A stretch of DNA of 64,000 bases. It comes from Acidimicrobiaceae bacterium. Its GTDB lineage: Bacteria > Actinomycetota > Acidimicrobiia > Acidimicrobiales > RAAP-2. The stretch spans positions 1-64,000 of the forward strand of contig PLWZ01000053.1 of NCBI GenBank assembly GCA_003151235.1, in the 5' to 3' direction. The translations under genes and the position numbers were made by a program. The notes under the pieces were generated by a model. It was not told the DNA's origin. It worked only from the letters and a program-made list of their open reading frames with translations, and searched no databases. Below, piece after piece: positions 17,091 to 25,446 of the stretch (its first letter is position 1; every line of letters begins with the position of its first letter).

Positions 17091-18002
17091 GTGTTGGAGG
17101 GTGAGAAGATCCTCATCACCGGAGCCACCGGGAAGATCGCTTTTCTCATCGCCCGCGCCCTCGCGCCCCGCAATGAAGTGTGGGGAGCGGCGCGCTTCAC
17201 CAACCCCTCGCTCTGGGAGAGGTTGGAGTCCGTCGGAGTCCTCCCACTGAAGCTGGACATTTCGAGCGATGACTTCGACGGGCTCCCTGGCGACTTCACC
17301 CATGTCTTCCATGCGGCGGTCTCACCGGGTGAGGGGGATTGGCGGTCGACGGTCGAGGTAAACGCTCAGGCGTCGGGTCGACTCCTGTTCCACTGTCGGG
17401 GGGCCAGAGGTTTCGTCTACTGCTCGACCGGTTCCATCTACCAGTACCAGGGGCGGCGTCCGTTGACCGAGGCCGATCCGCCCGGCGTTCCGCTGCGGGC
17501 GAACTACAGCTTCTCCAAGATCGCAGGCGAGGAGGTCACCAGCTGGGTGGCTCGGCACTTCGAGATTCCGCTCACCATCATCCGGATCTGCTCGACGTAC
17601 GGGCCCGAGGGAGGGGCACCGTGTGACCGGCTCGAACAGATGCTTCGTGGGATCCCGATCCGGCTGCATCCAGACAAGCCGAACAACTTCAATCCGATCT
17701 ATGAGGACGACTATGTCGAGCTCGGCATCCGCGCCATGGAGGTGGCAGGAGTGCCGCCGGTCGTTGTCAACTGGGCGGGGAGCGAGACGGTCAGCGTGGA
17801 GGATTACTCCACCTACATGGGCGAGCTCATCGGAGTGGAACCCATGTTCGAGTACGACGGGACGGCACATACGCCGCTGTGGCCCGACGTGACGCTGATG
17901 CACCGAATCCTCGGCAGGACGAACGTCCACTGGCGTGACGGATTCCGCCGGATGATCGAGGCGCGGCATCCGGAGCTCTCCTTGCGCGATTCGATCGGGT
18001 GA
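17091..18002 (+). CDS. NAD-dependent epimerase/dehydratase family (extended SDR)
   Basis: A 303-residue extended SDR. It has the nucleotide motif TGATGKIA (10-17), the VFHAAV segment, STGSIYQYQ, a catalytic pair Y139/K143 (YSFSK), and a C-terminal substrate domain with NFNPIYEDDYVELG. The start is GTG 17091 preceded by AAGGAGG at the right distance. Such proteins act on nucleotide sugars, or on lignin- or hydroxysteroid-like substrates; the neighbours are not sugar genes, so the latter is possible. It is transcribed away from the F420 oxidoreductase. Confidence 0.9.
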   Translation: MLEGEKILITGATGKIAFLIARALAPRNEVWGAARFTNPSLWERLESVGVLPLKLDISSDDFDGLPGDFTHVFHAAVSPGEGDWRSTVEVNAQASGRLLFHCRGARGFVYCSTGSIYQYQGRRPLTEADPPGVPLRANYSFSKIAGEEVTSWVARHFEIPLTIIRICSTYGPEGGAPCDRLEQMLRGIPIRLHPDKPNNFNPIYEDDYVELGIRAMEVAGVPPVVVNWAGSETVSVEDYSTYMGELIGVEPMFEYDGTAHTPLWPDVTLMHRILGRTNVHWRDGFRRMIEARHPELSLRDSIG

Positions 18003-18044
18003 AGGCCGGTCCGGTCGATAGCCAAAGGACAGCATCGGGCTGTG

Positions 18045-18716
18045 TCAGGGCAGGTATCGGTCCCAGGCGAAGGGGACGACCAGATGGAACGGCGCCGCCA
18101 GTAGGGGGACGGTGTCACCGCGCTTCCAGCGGTCCTCCAGCGGTCCGCGAATGGCCTCGGCGACCTCGACCGGGTCGTCATCGAGGAACAAGAGCGTGAC
18201 CTGCAGGCCCCGGCTGTCGATCGTGAACGGGGTCTCGGTGACCATCCCCTCGTGCCACCACGCACCGGCGACCCCTTCCACATCGACAACGGTGCCAGGT
18301 GGGCTTGCCCCCTGTTCGATAAGGAGATAGACGCCGAGGGCGGGGCGCCACGGCAGCACGTCGGCGCCCACCGCCACCCGAGGCGCGGCCACCTTTCCCA
18401 CCAATCGGAATGTTCCAAAGCCGATGCTGGGCAGCGCCGCTCCCCGCCGGTCGCCGGTCAGTGCGTCACTCAACGCGCCGAAAGGACCGAGCGCCTCCTC
18501 GTGCGTCCAGAAGTAGATCATCACGTGGTCGGTGGCGTCATAGCGCGCCTCGCTGACCGCGCGGTGGTCACGGCACTGCGGAGTGGACACCAGCCGAAGC
18601 GAATGTCGCAAGCCGACAATCCGGTACTGCTCGGGCCGGTGATCCATGGAGTGCCACTCCAGATACTCGGCGTCACGGCCCTCGACTTCTCGAGCTGACA
18701 TCGAGACGAAGATCAT
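18045..18716 (-). CDS. Conserved hypothetical protein, EthD/dimeric alpha-beta barrel-like
   Basis: About 223 residues from ATG 18716 (MIFVSMSAR); in-frame GTG codons at 18746 and 18836 would extend it, the latter into the preceding gene. Two halves each look like a ferredoxin-like fold: an early WHSMDHRPEQYRIVGLRHSLR with an acidic/His pattern, and later FLDDDPVEVAEAI. The C-terminus ends in HLVVPFAWDRYLP. The protein resembles actinobacterial proteins of unknown function often found beside DsbA-fold or acyl-CoA genes. It follows the DsbA-fold gene by 74 nt on the same strand, so the two are probably one transcript. No function can be assigned. Confidence 0.65.
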   Translation of the reverse strand: MIFVSMSAREVEGRDAEYLEWHSMDHRPEQYRIVGLRHSLRLVSTPQCRDHRAVSEARYDATDHVMIYFWTHEEALGPFGALSDALTGDRRGAALPSIGFGTFRLVGKVAAPRVAVGADVLPWRPALGVYLLIEQGASPPGTVVDVEGVAGAWWHEGMVTETPFTIDSRGLQVTLLFLDDDPVEVAEAIRGPLEDRWKRGDTVPLLAAPFHLVVPFAWDRYLP

Positions 18717-18790
18717 CGTGTCGTCCGTCGACCCGGCTGCCAACACCTCAGGCAGTTGGTCCGAGGGCGTCCCACGGCCCGTGGGCGTTG

Positions 18791-19393
18791 TCAGCGAAGG
18801 ACCTCGGTGTGTTTGAACTCGTTCAATTCCGGCCACCCGTTCATCAGGTCCAGAACCCGTTCGATTGTCGACACCGCAAGCTCGCCGTCTCCTGCCGGTC
18901 GGTGCATGAGCCTGACGAAAACCGCGTCGTCGTCCGACATGAACGTCGGGACGCCAAAGGCCTTAAGCCGTTCGACCGAGTCGGTGTGCTCGCTCTTGAG
19001 CACCTCCAAGGGCCAGCCATCGTCCACCTCCCCCAGCACGCCGGAGCCGTCAATGCCCGCCTCATCGAGCACCTTGGCCACCAAGGCGCGGTCTCGGAGA
19101 TCCAAGGCCTGGTCATGACGAGCGGAGAAGAGCGCGGCATGGACCGCAGGGAAGGCCTCGGGGCTGCGGTCCCGAACGACCACGCCGGCCAGGTTGGCGA
19201 CCAGACCCGGGTGACGGTCTGGTTCGTCCCAGACCGGGGTGCCACCTTCTTCGACGTGTGACTGCTCCAACGAGAAGACGAGGAACCGGACATCCCAGTC
19301 AGCACCAGCTTGCAGACCGGCCAGGAGATGCTCGTGAGCATTTCGGGCGAAGGGACACCGGTAGTCCCAATTGACTGAAAATGACCGCTTCAT
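18791..19393 (-). CDS. DsbA-family thioredoxin-fold oxidoreductase
   Basis: A 200-residue protein from ATG 19393, preceded by GGAGG at the right spacing; an upstream in-frame codon would add 16 residues of unconserved sequence. The thioredoxin-fold active site is DYRCPFARN near residue 9-17, with a single cysteine instead of CxxC. This is the pattern of the 2-hydroxychromene-2-carboxylate isomerase / FrnE branch. The cis-proline loop is GVPTFM near residue 146. There is no signal peptide, so it acts in the cytoplasm, probably as a thiol-dependent isomerase or reductase. Confidence 0.85.
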   Translation of the reverse strand: MKRSFSVNWDYRCPFARNAHEHLLAGLQAGADWDVRFLVFSLEQSHVEEGGTPVWDEPDRHPGLVANLAGVVVRDRSPEAFPAVHAALFSARHDQALDLRDRALVAKVLDEAGIDGSGVLGEVDDGWPLEVLKSEHTDSVERLKAFGVPTFMSDDDAVFVRLMHRPAGDGELAVSTIERVLDLMNGWPELNEFKHTEVLR

Positions 19394-19476
19394 CTCCACT
19401 CCTCCATGGGTTCTCCGCGCACGAACGGCGTCAAATGGCACACGTTGGGTGGTGCTGACGAAGCCAATTGAACCCT

Positions 19477-19488
19477 ATCGTGCACGAT
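19477..19488. promoter_or_regulatory. Perfect 12-bp palindrome in a divergent intergenic region
   Basis: ATCGTG-CACGAT, an uninterrupted palindrome between the minus-strand DsbA-fold gene and the plus-strand SnoaL-like gene, 46 bp before the latter. A 6-bp inverted repeat (TCTCTC/GAGAGA at 19493-19498 and 19510-19515) lies just downstream. It may be a regulator site. No adjacent regulator gene supports it, so the call is tentative. Confidence 0.35.
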
Positions 19489-19533
19489 TGACTCTCTCCT
19501 CAGAGCGGTGAGAGACAGCAAAGGAGCGCGCCG

Positions 19534-20028
19534 GTGGCGGAAGATGCAGGACTTCGGGAGCGCCTAGCCGCGCTCGAGAGCCGCGTCCTCCAACTGGAGG
19601 ACCATGTGGCGATTCTGCGGCTCGTGAACAGGTGGGGGCCCGCTGTCGACACGGGAAGCAGCGATGCGGCAGCAGGCCTCTGGGACGACGATGAAGTGCT
19701 CGAATCGGATCTCTCGCATCTCCAGGGTCCCGCCGCCGTCGCTGAGATGGTCGAGAGCGAGGGCCAGCAGGCGCTGATCCGACAGGGATGTGCCCATGTC
19801 CAAAGCGCACCTGTGGTCACCGTGGACGGCGACCACGCCACGGCGATCACCTACTCACAGGTGTACCTGCACTCCGAGAACGGTTACGATGTCTGGCGCG
19901 TCTCAGCCAACCAATGGGAGTGTCGCCGTACAGCGGGCGGGTGGCGTCTGACGCGCCGAGTGAACCGGGTAATCGATGGTTCTCCCGCCCCGCACACAAT
20001 CTTGGTCGGTGCCTTAGACGGGCCCTGA
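19534..20028 (+). CDS. SnoaL-like / NTF2-fold protein
   Basis: A 164-residue protein from GTG 19534 with AAGGAG eight bases upstream. An N-terminal helix rich in Leu and Glu (LRERLAALESRVLQLEDHVAI) leads into a cone-shaped NTF2/SnoaL fold: LVNRWGPAVDTG, a HVQSAPVVTVDGDHATAITY strand pair and WECRRTAGGWRLTRRVNRVI. Proteins of this type include limonene-epoxide-hydrolase-like, ketosteroid-isomerase-like and ring-hydroxylating dioxygenase beta-subunit relatives. It is followed by an acyl-CoA synthetase gene on the same strand. Catalytic residues are not certain, so only the fold is assigned. Confidence 0.8.
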   Translation: MAEDAGLRERLAALESRVLQLEDHVAILRLVNRWGPAVDTGSSDAAAGLWDDDEVLESDLSHLQGPAAVAEMVESEGQQALIRQGCAHVQSAPVVTVDGDHATAITYSQVYLHSENGYDVWRVSANQWECRRTAGGWRLTRRVNRVIDGSPAPHTILVGALDGP

Positions 20029-20109
20029 TACATGGGCGGCCGGACTGTGGAACCTTGTCCTTAGGACGGCGAAGTCGTGGAGTCTGGATGCGTCCCGGCT
20101 GCGGAGCGC

Positions 20110-21693
20110 ATGCCCCGAACCTCGAGCCGTACAATCCCGGGCGTGTATCCCGGGAAGCATGCCGCCGACCGATTTGACCAGCCTGCGCTCATACTCGAGC
20201 CGTCCGGTCAGACGATGACGTTCGGCGAGTTCGACGCCAACGCAAACCGACTCGCCCATCTGTTCCGCCAAGTAGGGCTGCGCCGTGGGGACCACCTGGC
20301 CATATTGATGGAGAACAACTTGCGGTACTGCGAGGTGATGTCGGCCGCGGAACGAACGGGTTTGTACTACACCTGCGTGAACTCGTACCTGACGGCGGAC
20401 GAGGTTGCATACATCGTGGACGACTGTGAAGCCAAGGTTTTTCTGACGTCGGTGGCGAAGTCTGATGTGGCCGTCGCAGCGGCTGCGTTGACACCAAAGG
20501 TCTCGCTGTTTCTCTGCGTAGATGCCTCAGAGCCGATGGGGCCGTTCCTTCCTTATGAGCCCGCGCTGCGTTCATTTCCGGCTACCCCGGTGTCTGACGA
20601 GCAACTGGGTGCCGCCATGCTCTACTCCTCGGGCACGACCGGTCGACCCAAAGGCATTCTCCGTCCTCTCCCGAATTCTCACCCGCGAGAGCAGCTCCCG
20701 GTGATGACCTTCGCACAGCAGCTCCTCGGAATGCGCGACGGCATGGTCTACCTGTCTCCGGCTCCGACGTACCACTCGGCGCCGCAAGCCTCCATTGCAA
20801 CCGCGTTGAGACTCGGCAGTACCTGCGTGATCATGGAGAAATTCGACGCTGAGCTTCTGCTGCAGCTAATCGAGCGTCATCAGGTGACTCATACAAACAT
20901 GGTTCCCACAATGTTCAGTCGCCTCCTGAAGCTCCCCGAAGAGGTACGCACCCGCTACGACTTGTCGTCCTTGGAGGCGGTCGCGCACACAGCTGCTCCA
21001 TGTCCGGTGCAGGTGAAGAGAGCCATGATCGAGTGGTGGGGCCCGATCTTCAGGGAGTACTACGGATCCACTGAAGCTAACGGTTTTACATTTTGTGACA
21101 GTGAGGAGTGGCTGAGCCATCCAGGAACCGTTGGTCGGGCGGTACACGGAAAGGTCCTCATCCTGGATGAGGACAACGAGCCCGTCGCACCCGGGGTCGT
21201 AGGAACCGTCTGGTTCGATGGCGCGACGAATTTCACCTACTACAACGACGAAGCGCAGACCGCCGAGGGCCGTGATCCAACCTGGCAGCGGTCGACAGTT
21301 GGGGACGTGGGGTACCTCGATGAGGATGGTTATCTCTATCTGACGGACCGCAAGACGTACATGATCATCTCTGGCGGGGTGAACATCTATCCGCAGGAGG
21401 TGGAGAACCTGCTCGTCACCCACCCGAAGGTCCTCGACGCCGCGGTGTTCGGCGTGCCGAACGAGGACCTCGGTGAGGAGGTGAAGGCCGTCGTTCAGCT
21501 TGTGGATGGCCACCAGGCCGGCCCCGAGTTGGAGCACGAGCTCGTCCAGTTCTGCCGGGACAATCTTGCCCGCTACAAGTGCCCGCGTTCGGTGGACTTC
21601 GACCCCGAGCTACCCCGACTGCCGACGGGCAAGCTTTACAAGCGGCTTCTCCGAGATCGCTATTGGGGAAGCACAACGTCGCGGATTGTGTGA
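20110..21693 (+). CDS. AMP-dependent acyl-CoA synthetase (FadD-like), second copy
   Basis: A 527-residue enzyme closely similar throughout to the one at 9936-11477. Shared or near-identical segments include YSSGTTGRPKGI, APTYHSAPQ, HTAAPCPVQVKRAMI, REYYGSTEA, GDVGYLDEDGYLYLTDRK, MIISGGVNIYPQE and TGKLYKRLLRDRYWG. The start is uncertain (GTG 20077, ATG 20110, GTG 20143); the region aligned with its paralogue begins at 20143. It activates an acid to a CoA ester. It probably forms a transcription unit with the upstream SnoaL-like gene and with the sirtuin downstream. Local base use looks slightly lower in GC than neighbours. Confidence 0.93.
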   Translation: MPRTSSRTIPGVYPGKHAADRFDQPALILEPSGQTMTFGEFDANANRLAHLFRQVGLRRGDHLAILMENNLRYCEVMSAAERTGLYYTCVNSYLTADEVAYIVDDCEAKVFLTSVAKSDVAVAAAALTPKVSLFLCVDASEPMGPFLPYEPALRSFPATPVSDEQLGAAMLYSSGTTGRPKGILRPLPNSHPREQLPVMTFAQQLLGMRDGMVYLSPAPTYHSAPQASIATALRLGSTCVIMEKFDAELLLQLIERHQVTHTNMVPTMFSRLLKLPEEVRTRYDLSSLEAVAHTAAPCPVQVKRAMIEWWGPIFREYYGSTEANGFTFCDSEEWLSHPGTVGRAVHGKVLILDEDNEPVAPGVVGTVWFDGATNFTYYNDEAQTAEGRDPTWQRSTVGDVGYLDEDGYLYLTDRKTYMIISGGVNIYPQEVENLLVTHPKVLDAAVFGVPNEDLGEEVKAVVQLVDGHQAGPELEHELVQFCRDNLARYKCPRSVDFDPELPRLPTGKLYKRLLRDRYWGSTTSRIV

Positions 21694-21845
21694 CGACGAG
21701 CTGGCTCATCGCGACGGCCGGTTCAGTTTGAAAAGAGGAGCACCGTCGCCAGCAGTCGGGGTTAAGAGCCGGCCTGCTGAGGTGGCAGGTCCTCGAAGTA
21801 CTCTTTCTGAGCCGAAGGCAGGCATCCCGGTAGCCTGCGGATTCG

Positions 21846-22604
21846 ATGTCAGTGGAATGCCCGATTGCTGTTGCCCGGCAGCTCATCAGAGATGCGCGCC
21901 GGGTGGTGGTGCTGACCGGGGCAGGGATCTCAACCGACTCCGGCATCCCCGACTTTCGGGGCCCTGAGGGTGTCTGGACCAAGAATCCGGAGGCGGAGCG
22001 GCTGTCGACGCTCGATGTGTACCTCCAAGACCCCGAGGTCCGACACAAGGCCTGGCGCAACCGACTCGAGTCCCCGACGTGGATGGCCCAGCCCAATCCG
22101 GGCCATGTCGCTCTCGTCGCCTTGGAGCGCCAGGGGAAGCTCGACACCCTGGTGACCCAGAACATCGACGGCCTGCACCAGTTGGCCGGCAACGATCCCG
22201 AAGGCATTGTCGAGATCCACGGCACGATGCGCGAGGTCGTGTGCATGGCATGCGGCACCCGGGAGCCGGCCGGGCCGACGTTGGAGCGGGTCCTCGGGGG
22301 CGAGGACGACCCGCCGTGCCTGCGATGTCGGGGCATCTTGAAGTCCGGCGTCATCAGCTTTGGGCAGTCACTGGTGGCGGCCGACCTTGCCCGGGCCGAG
22401 AAAGCTGCTCGTCGCTGCGACGTGCTCCTCGCGGTCGGGACCAGTCTGGCCGTGTATCCGGCCGCCGGTCTCGTTCCGCTGGCGGCCGACCATCAGGCAT
22501 CGGTCGTGATCGTGAACGCAGAGCCGACCCCGTACGACTATCTGGCCGAAGCCGTCGTCCGCGACCCAATCAGCCGAGCACTGCCAGCAATTATCGAGGA
22601 GTAG
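21846..22604 (+). CDS. Sir2-family NAD-dependent protein deacylase
   Basis: A 252-residue sirtuin. NAD-binding motifs GAGIST (25-30) and GIPDFRG (33-39), TQNIDGLH (104-111), catalytic His125 (EIHG), a four-cysteine zinc site (C133, C136, C158, C161) and the GTS loop near 199 are all present, so it should be active. It removes acyl groups from lysines using NAD+. It lies directly after an acyl-CoA synthetase gene; acyl-CoA synthetases are classical sirtuin targets (acetylated on the conserved PKG-region or C-terminal lysine). A functional link is therefore plausible but not shown. It converges on the UbiB-like kinase gene. Confidence 0.95.
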   Translation: MSVECPIAVARQLIRDARRVVVLTGAGISTDSGIPDFRGPEGVWTKNPEAERLSTLDVYLQDPEVRHKAWRNRLESPTWMAQPNPGHVALVALERQGKLDTLVTQNIDGLHQLAGNDPEGIVEIHGTMREVVCMACGTREPAGPTLERVLGGEDDPPCLRCRGILKSGVISFGQSLVAADLARAEKAARRCDVLLAVGTSLAVYPAAGLVPLAADHQASVVIVNAEPTPYDYLAEAVVRDPISRALPAIIEE

Positions 22605-22655
22605 CGGCTACTCGCGACCGACGGGAATGACTTTTGCGAGGTTCTCCTCGAAACT

Positions 22656-24350
22656 TCAAGCCCGCCTGGCGAGCATGCGCCATACGTCGGCCGCCCTCGA
22701 CCCCACCCGAGCGAGCCGGTGGCGTCTTGCCCCACGCCGATGGTCCTCGAGGCGGCGCCGGATCAGGTCCCTCCGTTGCTGCAGCTCGCGGTTCGACATG
22801 TGGGTGATCTCAGGTGGCAGCGCCAGGGCGGTCCGCACGGTGTCGATATCCATGGGTGCGAGGCGGGGGTCGATCCCGATGTCGGCGGTGATCTGCGCCC
22901 CATGTCGGTCGGCGAAGTACTGATTGAGTGCGACAACCTCGCCCAGGAGGTCCACATCGGGGGCCAAGGTGGCAAGCGCTCCGTCCAAGAAGAGCATGTC
23001 CTTCACGAACAGCATCAGCACCTTGGGAAAGCGGGCCCCGTAGTCGAGCAACTTGCGCGTCAGGTCTCGGAGCTCGCGCAGCAGGTCTTCGGGCCGCATC
23101 GTGGCCGGATCCATCGGCGTCTGGTCGAGGCCGAGATCGGCGACTACGGCGCCAAGATCTGTGTCGGCGGGGAGGGCTCCCAGGTCTCGCAGGGCTTCGA
23201 GTTGGAGCACCGGGTTGTTGAGGGATCCGGCCACCAACAACCGGAGAAACGCTAGGCGGCGGGTTTCGTCGAGACGGCCCGTAATGCCGTAGTCGAGCAG
23301 CGCGACGCGACCGTCCCGACGGACGAAGAGGTTGCCACCATGGAGATCGCCATGGAAGACCCCGAAAAGTGCCGCACCTTCGAGAAAGGACACCATCAGC
23401 GCTCTGACGACCGCGGCAGTGTCCACTCCCGCCTCGCGCATGCCGGCGACGTCGTCCCATGAGAAGCCGTCCAGGCGCTCCATGACGAGCACTCGACGGG
23501 TCACGAGCGTCGGATGGGGACGGGGCACGACCAGCGAACGCTGGCCGGTGGTGGCGAGGACCCGCGCGACGTCAAGCATGTTCTCGGCCTCCAGTCGGAA
23601 GTCGAGCTCCTCGACGATGGTGTCGCCGAAGACCTCGACCAACGCCGGCGGGTTGGCCAGGGCGGTCACCGGGATGCGACCGATCAACAACGGGGCGACC
23701 CAGCTCATGGCGGCCAGATCCTGGCGTACCGCCGCCGCCACGCCGGGTCGCTGCACCTTGACGACGACCCCCTCACCGGTGTGCAGTACCGCAGCGTGAA
23801 CCTGGGCGATGGAGGCCGCGGCGAGTGGTTGCGTATCGAAGGTTTGGAACACCTCGTCGAGTGGTCTGCCCAGGTCGGCTTCGACGACCCGCCGGACCAA
23901 TTCGAAGGGTTCGGCCGGGACCCGGTCGCGCAGGAGGCGGAACTCGTGAACAAGCTCTTGGGGGAAGAGGCCCTCACCTGAAGAGATGATCTGCCCGAGC
24001 TTGATGTACGTCGCTCCGAGATGTTCGAAGGCGCGGCGCAGTCGCCGCGAAAGGCAAGCCCGAGACGCACTTTGATCTCCACGGCGTAGTGCGTGCGGAC
24101 GGTCGATTACGTACCAGATGGCCACGGCTGGAAGTAGACGAAAGGCGAGCCGGGCCGCCGGAAGGACCGGGGGCAGGCGGCGGCGCGAGACGAGCGCCGG
24201 CACGGTGCCGGCCGTTTCGGACCGAAGGGCGTCGACACCATCGCGCCAGCGCATGGCGCCGGGCACGACTTGCCAGGGTGGTGTGTCGCTGAAGGCACCA
24301 AGCAACAGGTCTGGGGACGCCAACTCGTCGGAGCCGATCGGCGAAGACAT
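22656..24350 (-). CDS. AarF/ABC1/UbiB family kinase-like protein
   Basis: A 564-residue member of the ABC1 family. It has the defining KxGQ extension (KLGQ, 117-120), the Ala-rich AAASIAQVH loop (178-185), VKVQRPG with Lys198, the catalytic loop HGDLHGGN (333-340) and DYG (353-355). C-terminal residues after about 530 are Arg-rich. Members control quinone or lipid homeostasis as atypical ATPases/kinases, membrane-associated. No quinone biosynthesis gene lies nearby. The gene is alone on the minus strand and ends convergent with the sirtuin. Confidence 0.94.
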   Translation of the reverse strand: MSSPIGSDELASPDLLLGAFSDTPPWQVVPGAMRWRDGVDALRSETAGTVPALVSRRRLPPVLPAARLAFRLLPAVAIWYVIDRPHALRRGDQSASRACLSRRLRRAFEHLGATYIKLGQIISSGEGLFPQELVHEFRLLRDRVPAEPFELVRRVVEADLGRPLDEVFQTFDTQPLAAASIAQVHAAVLHTGEGVVVKVQRPGVAAAVRQDLAAMSWVAPLLIGRIPVTALANPPALVEVFGDTIVEELDFRLEAENMLDVARVLATTGQRSLVVPRPHPTLVTRRVLVMERLDGFSWDDVAGMREAGVDTAAVVRALMVSFLEGAALFGVFHGDLHGGNLFVRRDGRVALLDYGITGRLDETRRLAFLRLLVAGSLNNPVLQLEALRDLGALPADTDLGAVVADLGLDQTPMDPATMRPEDLLRELRDLTRKLLDYGARFPKVLMLFVKDMLFLDGALATLAPDVDLLGEVVALNQYFADRHGAQITADIGIDPRLAPMDIDTVRTALALPPEITHMSNRELQQRRDLIRRRLEDHRRGARRHRLARVGSRAADVWRMLARRA

Positions 24351-24588
24351 CTCCCCTTGACCCTAGGCGCATGGTCGCTGCCAGTCTGCCTTCCGATCAT
24401 GAACGTGTGCCGTGTGTCCCCGGTCGCAGGGTCTGCCAGCGCGGTGGTCGACCGGTCTGGCGGCGGGGGGGGTTCACCAACCGAGCACGCACCAAAGGGT
24501 GGCTCTGCCCAGATCTGAGCAATTTGCCTGAGCTCGTGACTAAGGTCATCGCTCCACTGGTCCTTAGCATGGAGACAAGGGAGCATCA

Positions 24589-24852
24589 ATGCACGCCGTC
24601 GTCATCCCGGTCACATTCAACGACCGTTCCGCGGCTGAAGGCGAATTACCAGGCCTTGTATCCCAGGTCTCCGCCATGCCGGGCTTTGTATCCGGATATT
24701 GGGTCGCGTTGTCGGAAGACAAGGGCATGGCGATGGTCATGTTCGACTCCGAGGGCTCTGCTCAGGGACTCGTGGAAATGGTGAAGAGCGGCCCCGATGG
24801 AAGCGTTAGCACCGGGACGATCGAGGTTGCCGAAGTCATGGCGCACGCGTAG
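24589..24852 (+). CDS. Small dimeric alpha-beta barrel (ABM/EthD-like) protein
   Basis: An 87-residue protein from ATG 24589, preceded by AAGGGAG. The pattern MHAVVIPVTFND, FVSGYWVALSEDKGMAMVMFDS, then a helix and a final strand (TGTIEVAEVMA) is the antibiotic-biosynthesis-monooxygenase-like ferredoxin fold, normally a dimer. It lacks recognisable catalytic residues. Similar short proteins in actinobacteria are common and uncharacterised. It lies just upstream of a decayed SRPBCC gene on the same strand. Only the fold is inferred. Confidence 0.75.
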   Translation: MHAVVIPVTFNDRSAAEGELPGLVSQVSAMPGFVSGYWVALSEDKGMAMVMFDSEGSAQGLVEMVKSGPDGSVSTGTIEVAEVMAHA

Positions 24853-24915
24853 ATCAACCTGACCGACGACAGGCGCTCGAGTCTGCGTTTGCCCTGACGT
24901 TCTATGGGAGCTTTG

Positions 24916-25151
24916 ATGCAGATTGCGCAGTTGACATACCTAGATGAGCACGCGATGGACATCGCGACCGGCATCGAAGAGGTCTGGCCGGTTCTGATCG
25001 AAGCAGTAGACATAACCTATTGTGCCGACTGCCGTCCGGTGGTCTCTACCGGCTCCTCGTTATTGGCACGGGCGGCCACGTCATCGCGATCCGGCGCTTC
25101 CTCAGGGCGATCAAGCGTCGTTCGGAATCGCAACGCCGGCCATCCGGCTGA
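24916..25151 (+). pseudogene. SRPBCC/polyketide-cyclase-like gene remnant with internal deletion
   Basis: The ATG at 24916 (GGGAG five bases upstream) begins MQIAQLTYLDEHAMDIATGIEEVWPVLIEAVD, written here only to its recognisable part DIATGIEEVWPVLIEAVD, which is the N-terminal strand-helix of an SRPBCC fold. A second frame then gives YRLLVIGTGGHVIAIRR, FLRAIKRR and a stop at 25149-25151, the C-terminal helix of the same kind of protein. The roughly 80-90 central residues expected between them are missing and the frame changes. I read this as one gene with an internal deletion and frameshift. The match rests on my memory of the family pattern, so confidence is moderate. Confidence 0.6.
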
Positions 25152-25446
25152 TGGGTTGAACGTACACGTGCGGACTCCGTCTTCGAACGACGCGACCGTT
25201 GCCGTTACCGCACCGAGAACGGGGAGTTGTTGACGGTCTGCATGCCAGCCGGTGTCCTCGCCTAGGCCCGCGGAAGGGATCAAGGGCGGAATGCGGACCG
25301 AGGCCGCCGCCGGTCGCCTTGTCGTCAGCTTCCGTCGCGCAGCGCTGGACAAGCTGAAACGGACCTATCGAGACCACATACGAGCGACGGGCAAAGTACG
25401 ACCCGCCTGATGCCGACGGGACATCTACTCAGAGAAGGATGGAAAC
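25152..25446. other. Intergenic region with possible decayed coding fragments
   Basis: About 295 bases between the SRPBCC remnant and the aldo/keto reductase gene. Two short plus-strand stretches look protein-like but have no usable start or full domain: one ends RYRTENGELLTVCMP near 25250, and another runs from an ATG at 25291 (SFRRAALDKLKRTYRDHIR) to a stop near 25410. They may be further gene debris. I see no RNA gene or clear regulatory structure. Confidence 0.4.

Noticed and set aside
22599-22613. GAGTAG-CGG-CTACTC inverted repeat at the sirtuin stop
   Set aside because: Six-base stem without a T-run; too weak to call a terminator.
24540-24566. CTAAGG...CCTTAG inverted repeat before the small ABM-like gene
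   Set aside because: Six-base arms with a 15-base loop are too weak to separate from chance and no regulator is near.
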